Virus record (IMG/VR): IMGVR_UViG_3300046718_000034 | Location: 1 to 44,338 of that record | Length of the DNA: 44,338 nt | DNA from: a virus | Reading direction: 5' to 3' (one strand) | In this document: in pieces, positions 1-8,028 of the stretch | Position numbering within the stretch: the first letter of the stretch is position 1 | Layout of the letters: the number at the start of each line of letters is the position of its first letter | Program-made: the position numbers and the translations under genes | The notes under the pieces: model-generated | What the model was told of the DNA's origin: nothing | Seen by the model: only the letters and a program-made list of their open reading frames with translations | Databases searched by the model: none

Positions 1-127
1 GCAGACAGAGGACTCGAAATCCAACTTGCTGTCTGCGACATACGACTGGATCGTGGTGGATCAGTTGGAGGACCCTGAGTTCTCACACAAGGACTTCATG
101 GACCTGATGGGACGGTTACGTGGCAAT
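1..127. repeat. Terminal direct repeat, left copy (circular closure overlap)
   Basis: The first 127 bases are identical to 44212-44338, and the terminase reading frame continues through the join without a break. The length equals a common largest k-mer of short-read assemblers, so this is best read as the overlap left when a circular or circularly permuted genome is assembled. It could in principle be a short physical terminal repeat, but it lies inside the terminase coding sequence, which makes that unlikely. Confidence 0.95.
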
Positions 128-1219
128 ACCGAATACGTTGGTGATGAGTTGGGTATGCCACGTGTTGGCCCACGTTGGTTTATGGCTACTCTCAACCCAA
201 CTCGCAATTGGTGTTACCGAGAGATCGTCAAGCCTCTGCATGACTTCACAGAGCGTGGCATCATCGGTGATAAGCTGTTGTGCGAAGTAGACGACAATGG
301 CAGGCCAATCATTATTGATGGTAGGCCCATTCCGCTCATCGAGTTGTTCGAGGGATCGACATACGAGAACGTTGACAACGTTGGGCAGGACTATATCCGT
401 GGCATGCTTGCGACGTATACTGGCAGCATGCGTGAGCGGTTCGTGTTCGGTCGGTGGGGGGCACTCAGTGGACTTATATATCCGCAGTTTGACGAAACCA
501 CACACGTCCTTCCTCATGCAGATATCCGAACGTATCTGCGACAGTTGCGGCTCTCCGGGTTTCAGCCTTCATTTATTGAAGGATACGACCACGGCTTGTC
601 CAGACATAGTTGCTACGGACTCTTCTTTGCTGACGACGACGCCAATGTGTTCTTGCTCGATGGATTCCGCATTGCAGAACTTACCGTTGCAGGTGCGGCA
701 AAACATATATCAACTCTACGCGCTGAGTATCGCATCGAGGACGATGAGCTAAGTCCAGTCTACGCTGATCCTGATGTGTTCAGGCGCAAGACTGGTAATG
801 CCAAGACTGTTGGTGAGACTGTTGCACAGATGTTCGCCAACGAGGGCATCCGCATGCAGCGAGGTAACAATGACATCAATGCTGGTATCAGCAAGAACTG
901 GCAGTATCTGTCTCCATTGCCTCTGCATGAGAACCCAATCACTGGTCACAGGATGGCTCCGCACTTCTACGTCGCAGATCAGTGCTCATGGTTCATTGAT
1001 GAGATCAACGAGTATTACTTCCAGCGTGACGGCAGTGATGAGACGATTGACAAGCCAGTGGACCGCAACGACCACGCGATGGACATGTGGAAGTATGCGA
1101 TGAGCAACCGTCCACGGTTGGCACGCTACACTGGCAAACTCAATACTCCTCCTACTTGGTTGGCGTGGAATGAGATCGAGCGGCAACAACGGCACAAGCC
1201 CACAGCGAGGCACAGATGA
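2..1219 (+). CDS. terL: Terminase large subunit (C-terminal part; N-terminal part at 43883-44338)
   Basis: This is the packaging motor ATPase and nuclease. The frame is open from base 2 and joins the segment starting at 43883 across the 127-bp overlap, giving a full protein of 515 aa. The Walker B region (YDWIVVDQLED) is near residues 124-134 of the joined protein. The downstream half has the acidic clusters expected of an RNase H-like terminase nuclease: GYDHG, then YADPD, then DHAMDMWKY. Its TGA stop overlaps the portal start as ATGA. Order TerL-portal-scaffold-capsid supports the call. The residue after the Walker B Asp is Gln rather than Glu; the catalytic Glu may be the one two positions later. 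The product is sure; which residues are catalytic is inferred. Confidence 0.93.
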   Translation, partial: QTEDSKSNLLSATYDWIVVDQLEDPEFSHKDFMDLMGRLRGNTEYVGDELGMPRVGPRWFMATLNPTRNWCYREIVKPLHDFTERGIIGDKLLCEVDDNGRPIIIDGRPIPLIELFEGSTYENVDNVGQDYIRGMLATYTGSMRERFVFGRWGALSGLIYPQFDETTHVLPHADIRTYLRQLRLSGFQPSFIEGYDHGLSRHSCYGLFFADDDANVFLLDGFRIAELTVAGAAKHISTLRAEYRIEDDELSPVYADPDVFRRKTGNAKTVGETVAQMFANEGIRMQRGNNDINAGISKNWQYLSPLPLHENPITGHRMAPHFYVADQCSWFIDEINEYYFQRDGSDETIDKPVDRNDHAMDMWKYAMSNRPRLARYTGKLNTPPTWLAWNEIERQQRHKPTARHR

Positions 1220-3525
1220 GCGGTTCATTCGAGCAACAGGACGAACCCCAACTCAATCTGGACACGCAAGGTGATCCGCTTGAGAGTGCATTGACGCAAG
1301 CTGACGTTGGCTTGCCTGCGGAACCTGAGCCGCTACCTGTCTACAAGGCAATGCCTGACAGTCGCATTCCTGTATCAAGCAAGCGTGGTGGCGTGTGGCG
1401 CAGTCGCAGAGACATTGCACGTCGCCAGATGAAGGACCTGATTGATGCGTGGGATGAAGCGATCCGCTACTACAATCACGATCAGGCTGATCATCGTGAC
1501 GGTATCAATGCTGGTGGTGCTGTCCGTAACGTGCTCACATCTGGTAATCGCAACGTTGCACGCCGGTTGAATGATCGGTTCAGTGCAACAGAGAACATCG
1601 TGTTCTCGAACGTGAATGCACAAATTCCTGAACTGTATGCGAAGAACCCAATCGTCTCAGTGACGAATGAGATGGTTGGTGATCCAACACTGACTACCAA
1701 GAGTGATGCGTTCGCACGTGCGATCCAGAAGTTGGTGGATAAGCTGTTCACCATGAAGTATGCACCTGGGGTGAACATTAAACCCAAGGCGAAGAAGGCT
1801 GTTGTCATCGCACTGCTGACCAACAGAGCGTGGTTGGAGGTCGGGTATACGAACAAAGATAAGAGCAGTGAGCAAGCGATACAGGACCTGCAAACGCTCA
1901 GTGACGAACTAGCCGCTGCGAAGGATGACACTGAGATACGCCGTATTGAAGGTGCACTCACTGCGTTGGAGGAGAAGGTTGAGTTCCTGCAACCGAGTGG
2001 TCCGTATGTTCGACTGCGCATGCCACATCAGGTGTTGCTCGATCCCAATGCCACTGATCCGTGGCTGGGTGACTGCAATTGGTTGATGATCGAGGACATG
2101 CTGCCGACTGCGTATATCAACGCGATCTACGGGCAGGACGATCCGAACAATCCTGACAGCGATGACGTGATCAGCATCTTCGAGCCAACACATGTGCTGA
2201 CTGGTGACAGCACGGATGGCAACAAGGAGTTCACGCTGTTCGACAAGCAGGAGAACGCATACAGTGCGTATGGGTTCTCTACACCTGATGAGTTCCACCA
2301 CGCATGCATGACGCGCGTATGGTATGTGTGGGACAAGGTGACGCGACGCTTGGAGATGTATGCTGACAATGATTGGAAGTGGCCCATTTGGGTGTGGGAC
2401 GATCCGTATCAGTTGCAAGGCTTCTTCCCACTGACGCCACTGTGGTTCCATGAGAACCCTGTCGCCATGTATGCGAAGGGTGAGGTCAGCTACTATCTCG
2501 ATCAGCAGGATCAGATCAACGAGATCAATGATGAGCGCAGGCGTGCACTGTATTGGGCACGGCGCAACATTTTCTTCAATCCTGAGACTGGTGTGACGCA
2601 GGAGATGGCTGATCGGATACTGAAGGGACCAGACAACACTGCAACGCCACTTAAATTGCCAGAAGGAATGAAGGGCACAGATGCCATCTTCTCAATCCCG
2701 CCACCGAGTATGGCATTCACGCAGATATTCGACAAGAAGGATTTGTATGCGAGCGTGGACCGCATTGCTAATACAAGCGAAGCTGAGAGAGGCGGCGAGT
2801 TCAAGACCAACACGACGAACAAGGCCATCGACTACTATAGCACGATGGGCAACATGCGCATGGATATGCGTCTGGATGCTGTCGAGGATGCGCTTGGTGA
2901 CATTGGTTGGAAGCTGACGCAGTTGTGTCTGCGGTTCATGGACCCTGCAACGGTGCAGGAGTTGACTGGTCTGGACGTTAGTGAGTTCTGGGCACCACTA
3001 GATAATCTGCATGATTACGCACGCATGTCTGTGACAGTGATTGGAGGCAGCACACAGAAGCTGACAACGCAGCAGAAGAAGCAGGAGGCTGTGCAAGTTG
3101 GTCAGGTCATGGCACAGTATGTCAGAGCTGCACCAGCCAGTGCGTTGAAGGTGTCACTCGACATGCTCAGCAAAGCGTTCGATGACTTCATGATCAGCAA
3201 AGAGGATTGGGACCAGATTGAGGCTGAGGTTGCTATGATGGCTCAGTCTCAACAAGGTGGTGCACCCGGACAAGCACTACAACCCGGTGCTGGCGGACCC
3301 GGACCTGCGAACCAAAGCGCAGGACCACCCGGATCGCCTTCCGGTGCACCGCAGGCAGGTGGTGGTATGCAGGTTGCAGCGATGGTAGTCCAGGCGCTGC
3401 AACAGCTACCACCGCCTGTTTTGCAAGCGATTGGTCAAGCATTGGCACAAGGCGTGCCACCAGCACAGATATTCCAACAGATGCTACAGTCGCAGGGTAG
3501 CACGCAACAAGGACAAGCAGCATGA
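1216..3525 (+). CDS. Portal protein
   Basis: Encodes 769 aa, a size typical of podovirus (P22-like) portals. The protein forms the dodecameric DNA gate at one capsid vertex and docks the terminase and tail adaptor. Residues about 45-130 hold a helical region with an NRNVARRLNDRF stretch and AQIPELYAKNP, which resemble portal N-termini of this class. Residues about 660-769 are Gln/Gly/Pro-rich (repeated GGAPGQ, GGPGP, QQLPPP) and probably disordered. The ATG overlaps the terL stop by 4 bases. Its own stop overlaps the next start (ATGA). Position between terL and the scaffold/capsid pair is the standard order and backs the assignment. Confidence 0.9.
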   Translation: MSGSFEQQDEPQLNLDTQGDPLESALTQADVGLPAEPEPLPVYKAMPDSRIPVSSKRGGVWRSRRDIARRQMKDLIDAWDEAIRYYNHDQADHRDGINAGGAVRNVLTSGNRNVARRLNDRFSATENIVFSNVNAQIPELYAKNPIVSVTNEMVGDPTLTTKSDAFARAIQKLVDKLFTMKYAPGVNIKPKAKKAVVIALLTNRAWLEVGYTNKDKSSEQAIQDLQTLSDELAAAKDDTEIRRIEGALTALEEKVEFLQPSGPYVRLRMPHQVLLDPNATDPWLGDCNWLMIEDMLPTAYINAIYGQDDPNNPDSDDVISIFEPTHVLTGDSTDGNKEFTLFDKQENAYSAYGFSTPDEFHHACMTRVWYVWDKVTRRLEMYADNDWKWPIWVWDDPYQLQGFFPLTPLWFHENPVAMYAKGEVSYYLDQQDQINEINDERRRALYWARRNIFFNPETGVTQEMADRILKGPDNTATPLKLPEGMKGTDAIFSIPPPSMAFTQIFDKKDLYASVDRIANTSEAERGGEFKTNTTNKAIDYYSTMGNMRMDMRLDAVEDALGDIGWKLTQLCLRFMDPATVQELTGLDVSEFWAPLDNLHDYARMSVTVIGGSTQKLTTQQKKQEAVQVGQVMAQYVRAAPASALKVSLDMLSKAFDDFMISKEDWDQIEAEVAMMAQSQQGGAPGQALQPGAGGPGPANQSAGPPGSPSGAPQAGGGMQVAAMVVQALQQLPPPVLQAIGQALAQGVPPAQIFQQMLQSQGSTQQGQAA

Positions 3526-4571
3526 GCGGGACAGAGGACAGCATACTCAGCACGATCCCTGATTTCCAAGAGGGAAGTGGAGGCGATACAGGTGGTGGCG
3601 GTGACAATAGTGTTGGAGCGGATACGTCTGCGCAACCGACAGAGCATGGTGGTGAAGCCGGAACATCTGCACAACCTACTGGACAAGGAACTGATCAGCA
3701 ACAGCAGCAAGTCAGGCGCAGACACGATGGCCTTGTTGAAGTCCCAAACCAAGAAAACCCGAACACACGTGACCTTGTTGATCCAATTACCGGACGAACA
3801 GTAGCACGCGGTGGCATTGAGCGTCGTGTGTTCGAGGATGGACAACGTGCGACGCGAGAGAACAACACACTCAAGCAGCAGTTGCAGAATGCGACTTCCC
3901 AGCTTGCGAACATCAACCAAGTGACGCAGGAAGCTGTTCGGCTGAATGTAGCACCACAGGACCAGATTGCAGCAATCCGTGTCATGGCTGACTTCATGCG
4001 CGATCCAGTCAAGACGTTGCAATACTTAGTGGAGGAAGTAAAGAGCAAGGGATACCCGATACCATTCCTTGAGCAAGGTGTGACGCAAGGCATGGATATG
4101 GCTGCCATTGCTCGCATGATCGACAACAAGATGCAGCCGCTGACGCAACAGCAACAGGTGGCACGACAGCAGACTGAGCAGCGGCAGAGGGCCGAGGCCG
4201 ATCTGAACTCATTCCTCGAAGAAAACCAGGATGCCCATTCAAACCTTGACGTGCTGGCCGAGATGTTGCAGGCTCAGCCCGGATTGCCTCTCCAATCTGC
4301 CTACACGAAGATGATCCGGTGGGCACACGAGAACGGATTGGATTGGACACAGCCGTTGAAGCAGCAAATTGCTGCTCAACGCCAGCAGCCTACCCCTCAG
4401 CAGCCTTCCCAGCAACAAGCGCCGCAGCGTCCGCTTCCAGGCAGGCGCAGTGCAGGCGGTAACGGTGCCACACCAGTAGGTGACGGTGCGGTGCAACAGC
4501 ATAATGAGAATGCATCGTGGTCGGATATCATACGACAGGCGATGCGAGAACATGGTGTCACAATTCAATGA
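3522..4571 (+). CDS. Capsid scaffolding protein (probable)
   Basis: 349 aa lying exactly between portal and major capsid protein, the usual place for a scaffold that templates procapsid assembly and then leaves. The sequence is acidic and Gly-rich at the N-terminus (about 1-60), followed by a predicted coiled coil with the repeated Gln/Asn pattern NNTLKQQLQNATSQLANINQ near residues 110-130, and a Gln-rich linker (PQQPSQQQAPQRPL, about 290-306) before a short basic helical tail. Scaffolds often bind coat protein through a C-terminal helix. No protease motif was seen. The call rests on position, coiled-coil character and composition, not on a named family match. Confidence 0.7.
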   Translation: MSGTEDSILSTIPDFQEGSGGDTGGGGDNSVGADTSAQPTEHGGEAGTSAQPTGQGTDQQQQQVRRRHDGLVEVPNQENPNTRDLVDPITGRTVARGGIERRVFEDGQRATRENNTLKQQLQNATSQLANINQVTQEAVRLNVAPQDQIAAIRVMADFMRDPVKTLQYLVEEVKSKGYPIPFLEQGVTQGMDMAAIARMIDNKMQPLTQQQQVARQQTEQRQRAEADLNSFLEENQDAHSNLDVLAEMLQAQPGLPLQSAYTKMIRWAHENGLDWTQPLKQQIAAQRQQPTPQQPSQQQAPQRPLPGRRSAGGNGATPVGDGAVQQHNENASWSDIIRQAMREHGVTIQ

Positions 4572-4582
4572 GAGGGTAGGCT

Positions 4583-5551
4583 ATGCCTGTTGGAACAATC
4601 ATCCCGGCTGTTGCAGACGTTCTGCACAGCACGCTCACCAAGTCCAGGCGCAAGTTGGTATTGGCGAGCATCAAGTCGAATGCACTGATGGCGTGGGTGT
4701 TCGCGAATGATCGCGTCGAGTATGAGGATGGTGGTTACAACATCACCAATCCTCTGACGGTTGGGCGCAATCCGAACATCGCGAGCTACAGCTACTACAC
4801 GCCACTGCCAGTTAACCAGACTGATGAGTTCGACACGGTGGAGTATGGCTACAGCCGTGTTGCTGGCACAGTGATCATTAGTGATCAGGAGCAGGACGAG
4901 AACAATGGTGCTGCTGCGATCTTCAAGCTGATGAAGGAGAAGATGAATGTCCTTGAGGAGAGCATCAAGGATAAGTTCAGTCAGTATCTGTATGCTGTTG
5001 GTGGTGGCACTGATCCTCTTGGTTTGGGAAGTGTTATTCCCACCAATCCCCTTGTTGGCACTCTTGGTGGGATTAACCGTGCTACACAGCCTCAATGGCG
5101 CACTTCTGCTTACGTGTTCGCAGGGGGCATGGACAGCACCAACATCGAAGAAGTGTTCGACGACGTGTTCATGGACCTGACACTGAAAGGTGAGAAGCCG
5201 TCTGTCGTATTGGCAGGTCGCAACATCTATCGCATGTATCGGCAGGCAGTGCGCGATAAGATGACGATCCCACTGAGTGAAGGCAAGGCAGGCAAACGCA
5301 TGTTCGACCTCGGCTTCGAGGGGTGCATGCACAATGGCGTGCCGATCATGTATGATGAGGATTGCCCCGTCACATACGCCTACTTCATTAACGACACGTA
5401 TCTTCGTCTCCACATGCTCCGTGGTGTGAACATGAAGATCAAGGAGTTGGTGGCTCCGTGGAACGTCGATGCGGTAGGTAGCAGAGTAGTGTGGCAAGGG
5501 CAATGGTGCCTCTGGAGAGCCTTTAGGACCCACGCGGTGTTGACAAACTAG
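4583..5551 (+). CDS. Major capsid protein
   Basis: 322 aa, preceded by a GAGGG ribosome site. It builds the icosahedral shell, presumably with the HK97 fold. Recognisable features of phage coat proteins of this class are the central GGINRATQPQWRT segment (about residues 152-164), the helix with EEVFDDVFMDLT after it, and a C-terminal beta-rich end with the PWNVDAVGSR and GQWCLWRAF strings. The protein starts without a long N-terminal delta domain, in line with a separate scaffold gene just upstream. A 72-bp gap without an ORF follows before the decoration protein gene, unlike the tight spacing elsewhere in this operon. Confidence 0.9.
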   Translation: MPVGTIIPAVADVLHSTLTKSRRKLVLASIKSNALMAWVFANDRVEYEDGGYNITNPLTVGRNPNIASYSYYTPLPVNQTDEFDTVEYGYSRVAGTVIISDQEQDENNGAAAIFKLMKEKMNVLEESIKDKFSQYLYAVGGGTDPLGLGSVIPTNPLVGTLGGINRATQPQWRTSAYVFAGGMDSTNIEEVFDDVFMDLTLKGEKPSVVLAGRNIYRMYRQAVRDKMTIPLSEGKAGKRMFDLGFEGCMHNGVPIMYDEDCPVTYAYFINDTYLRLHMLRGVNMKIKELVAPWNVDAVGSRVVWQGQWCLWRAFRTHAVLTN

Positions 5552-5623
5552 CCACTGACCCTGAATGAGATCGCCATTGACCCTGCTGACGAGCAAAGAT
5601 TGACTCGATAAGGACAGGAACAG

Positions 5624-6169
5624 ATGAGTAACACAAACACACGTGCACTACCTGCCGACAAGCGTGAAGCTGCACGCGAAGAAGCAGCGGTAGCGCACAA
5701 GGAAGAACTTGCTGCTCGTGAAGCAGCAGTAAAAGAAGAAGAAGTTGAGTTCAGGGACGCAGGTTACGATGAAACACTGCCTGGACAGACCGAAGTGGTC
5801 GTAGGCACACCAGAGCATGAACGGTTGCTGAACTCGTATCCCAATGCAACATCGTATGGTCCTGACTATAACGTTGTGATACCTGAACCAGAAGCAGGAG
5901 AAGCTCCTGGTGAGCCTGTGAATGTTGACGTGCCACACGTCTCGCAGAGTGGCACAGTGCTGAACTGCACAATGGGCAACTGGAATGGTGTGCCGACTTC
6001 GTATGACTACACGTGGTTCATCGGTGGTGAGGAGGTTCCTGGTGATTCTTCGGGGAACTACATAGTCGATGCTGCACTCGTTGGACAAGACGCATACTGC
6101 GTCGTGACAGCCAGCAATGATTTCGGTGTCGTAGAAGCTCCACCATCCAACACCATCACTATAGCGTAG
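5624..6169 (+). CDS. Ig-like domain protein, probable capsid decoration protein
   Basis: 181 aa with two parts. Residues 1-50 form a charged Ala/Glu/Lys/Arg-rich helix (REEAAVAHKEELAAREAAVKEE), likely a coiled coil. Residues about 105-181 look like a bacterial Ig-like fold: alternating strands with a paired Cys pattern (VLNCTMGNWNG and QDAYCVVTASN) and the typical ending of such domains (SNTITIA). Ig-like domains on phage heads are known to bind weakly to cell surfaces or glycans. The position right after the capsid gene suggests display on the head. The start follows AAGGACAGG. Role is inferred from fold and place. Confidence 0.65.
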   Translation: MSNTNTRALPADKREAAREEAAVAHKEELAAREAAVKEEEVEFRDAGYDETLPGQTEVVVGTPEHERLLNSYPNATSYGPDYNVVIPEPEAGEAPGEPVNVDVPHVSQSGTVLNCTMGNWNGVPTSYDYTWFIGGEEVPGDSSGNYIVDAALVGQDAYCVVTASNDFGVVEAPPSNTITIA

Positions 6170-6179
6170 TGGGGGTGTG

Positions 6180-6587
6180 ATGGCAGGCAACATGGACTTC
6201 AAGCCAGCATTCCAGGCTGAGAAGGTGCACGGCAACTTCACGCGCATGGTCATGCACATTGAGGAGGATGTGCGCAAGGTTGGACCGACTGGCAACAAGG
6301 AACTCATCACTCGCAATCTGGTGCCCAAGCAAGAGGTATTCCATGACGGATACATGGTCTACTTCCCACAGGGACACAGTATGTTCATCGCTGCGGATGA
6401 TGAGGATCAGTTGAAGCGCGTAGGCGTGCTTGAACAGCCGAGGATCGTGGACATGAACTCTGGTGAGGAAGTGCCAAGTGACTTGGCACTAACTCCGAAG
6501 GAGATTGTGGAACGCAAGCAACTCAATCGACCACGTGCACGAGCAGTTGGTGGGTTGGCTACGATCACTGATGGAGAGATTGAATGA
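6180..6587 (+). CDS. Small virion-associated protein, unknown
   Basis: 135 aa, no recognised family. It sits in the head gene cluster between the decoration protein and another virion protein, with a stop that overlaps the next ATG (ATGA). The ATG at 6180 is preceded 5 bases away by GGGGG and is preferred to the GTG at 6177. The sequence is mixed charged with an internal EVFHDGYMVYFPQGHSM segment and an acidic ADDEDQLKR patch. It may be a minor head protein or completion factor; this rests on position alone. Confidence 0.6.
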   Translation: MAGNMDFKPAFQAEKVHGNFTRMVMHIEEDVRKVGPTGNKELITRNLVPKQEVFHDGYMVYFPQGHSMFIAADDEDQLKRVGVLEQPRIVDMNSGEEVPSDLALTPKEIVERKQLNRPRARAVGGLATITDGEIE

Positions 6588-7258
6588 CCAATGTGATGAC
6601 GAACCCGACGAACTTTCCTCGTCGGATCAACAACTACGTCAAGGCGATGGCATACAGTGCAGACGTGAACTACAACGGTGAGACACGTGTGAACTTCGGT
6701 GCACCGGCTGCTGCTGCTGCGACTGCTATCCTGAGTGCTGGCAGCATGACAGGCATCACGTCGATTGATTTGAGTGGTGTGGTTGCAATTCCTGATCCGT
6801 ATGGCCGCAACATCCAGGTCGTAGCAAGTGCTGCGAATGCAACGGCTGTGATCGTCAGTGGATGGGACTACCTCGGTCAGCCGATTGCTGAGAGCCTTAC
6901 GCTGAATGGCACAACGCCTGTGATTGGTGTCAAGGCGTTCAAGTCGTTCAACAACGTGACGTTCACTGCCGCAGCCACAACACTCAGCATCGGCACTGGT
7001 GCGAAGTTGGGCCTACCATACAAGGCTGTGCGAGCGATCTACGAGATCGGCAATGGGGTGCTTGCAGCAGCAGGCACGCTCAATGCTGCAAGTCTCACTG
7101 ATCCACAGACCAACGTGACACCTGATCCGCGTGGGACGTATATCACGACCACTGCGATGAATGGTGCGAACATCATCAGCGGTGTATTCAACATGCTGAA
7201 TGATGTGAACACCAGCAACAACGGTGGTCTGCACGGACTCCAACAGGCGGCAGCGTAG
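6584..7258 (+). CDS. Structural protein, unknown (beta-rich, Ala/Thr-rich)
   Basis: 224 aa. Composition rich in Ala, Thr, Gly, Val and Asn with alternating short strands (VNFGAPAAAAATAILSAG, TAAATTLSIGTGAKLGL) looks like a phage surface or head protein. It ends just before a strong terminator hairpin, so it closes the head gene group. GGAGAG lies before the ATG. No homologous family is named with confidence; a second decoration or minor capsid protein is most plausible. Confidence 0.6.
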   Translation: MTNVMTNPTNFPRRINNYVKAMAYSADVNYNGETRVNFGAPAAAAATAILSAGSMTGITSIDLSGVVAIPDPYGRNIQVVASAANATAVIVSGWDYLGQPIAESLTLNGTTPVIGVKAFKSFNNVTFTAAATTLSIGTGAKLGLPYKAVRAIYEIGNGVLAAAGTLNAASLTDPQTNVTPDPRGTYITTTAMNGANIISGVFNMLNDVNTSNNGGLHGLQQAAA

Positions 7259-7281
7259 GCCCCAAGCTTGTTGGATACTAG

Positions 7282-7318
7282 CGGATGCACGAGCCAATCC
7301 TCGTGCATCCGTCTCTTT
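7282..7318 (+). terminator. Rho-independent terminator between head and tail genes
   Basis: A perfect 12-bp stem (CGGATGCACGAG pairing with CTCGTGCATCCG, 7282-7293 and 7300-7311) has a 6-base loop and is followed by TCTCTTT. It sits between the last head gene and the tail adaptor gene. It is the clearest terminator in the plus-strand late region. No promoter was recognised right after it, so it may give partial termination that lowers tail gene transcription relative to capsid. Confidence 0.85.
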
Positions 7319-7329
7319 AGGAGTGCGTC

Positions 7330-8028
7330 ATGCCTGCCATCGTTGGTGATATCGTCAATGCTGTTATCAATGAGTTGTCGCAGGTTCCTGGCGTTGCGAC
7401 ACAGATATACTCGGCTGGCAGGATACAGCAGTTCGTGCAGGATGCGCTGCTACTTGAGATCGAGGAGATGTGGTGGCCAGACTACATGTGCTATCTCGGA
7501 CCGATCCCACTCGATGGTGTGAATGGTTATCTCACGCAGGACCTAGTTGGTCCACTCGGTGCAATCACAGAGTATCATGACATTGCACGTGTGTTCCACG
7601 GTAACAGCAATCGACCGTTACGGGAACTGCCACAGAGCATGAACCCCACGTTGATGAAAACGGGGTTGAGTGCTTTCTACATCACACCCGACTACACGAC
7701 ACCCAATCGGCCATTCAGGGTGTATCCACCTGACAGCAGTGTTGGTGTGGTAGTATGGGCACGGCAACGACCGAAGCTGCCATTGTCATTGGTAGATACC
7801 GTGTATCTTGACGGTCTGCTTCTGCAATACGATGCGTGTTGGATGTATGCAGTGGACGACGCTACGATACCAGCGCAGGTCAATAAGTTCCAGATGTTGG
7901 CACAGAACCGTCGAACTAAGATGAAGGCAGCATTCAGCCAGCATCCGATCCAACTCGATCCACGGTTCCCAAGCGAGATTGACACCGACACAGGTTACTT
8001 CATTCTTGCACAGGACCCAATGGCATGA
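7330..8028 (+). CDS. Head-tail adaptor (tail tubular A / P22 gp4-like)
   Basis: 232 aa, preceded by AGGAG. It starts with a helical section (VVNAVINELSQVPG-like, then RIQQFVQDALLLEIEEMWWPDY), a pattern common in podovirus adaptor proteins that form the ring under the portal. The rest is beta-rich with conserved-looking aromatic turns (RVYPPDSSVGVVVWAR, LQYDACWMYA). Place (first tail gene, before fibre and nozzle) and size fit. In P22 and T7 the equivalent protein is added after DNA packaging to hold the genome in. The family name is a judgement from pattern and order. Confidence 0.65.
   Translation: MPAIVGDIVNAVINELSQVPGVATQIYSAGRIQQFVQDALLLEIEEMWWPDYMCYLGPIPLDGVNGYLTQDLVGPLGAITEYHDIARVFHGNSNRPLRELPQSMNPTLMKTGLSAFYITPDYTTPNRPFRVYPPDSSVGVVVWARQRPKLPLSLVDTVYLDGLLLQYDACWMYAVDDATIPAQVNKFQMLAQNRRTKMKAAFSQHPIQLDPRFPSEIDTDTGYFILAQDPMA

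Noticed and set aside
1-127. Terminal 127-bp repeat as a physical direct terminal repeat of the virion DNA
   Set aside because: The repeat is inside terL, matches an assembler k-mer size, and circular closure explains it fully. Read coverage would be needed to revive this.
5534-5590. A plus-strand promoter after the capsid gene (TTGACA at the end of the gene)
   Set aside because: A TTGACA is present but the hexamer 17 bases on (GAATGA) is a poor -10, so it was not called.
4565-5596. A 343-codon open frame antisense to the major capsid gene
   Set aside because: It lies fully opposite a well-supported capsid gene, has low-complexity His/Arg/Val-rich text and no ribosome site; it is a shadow of the capsid gene's codon choice.
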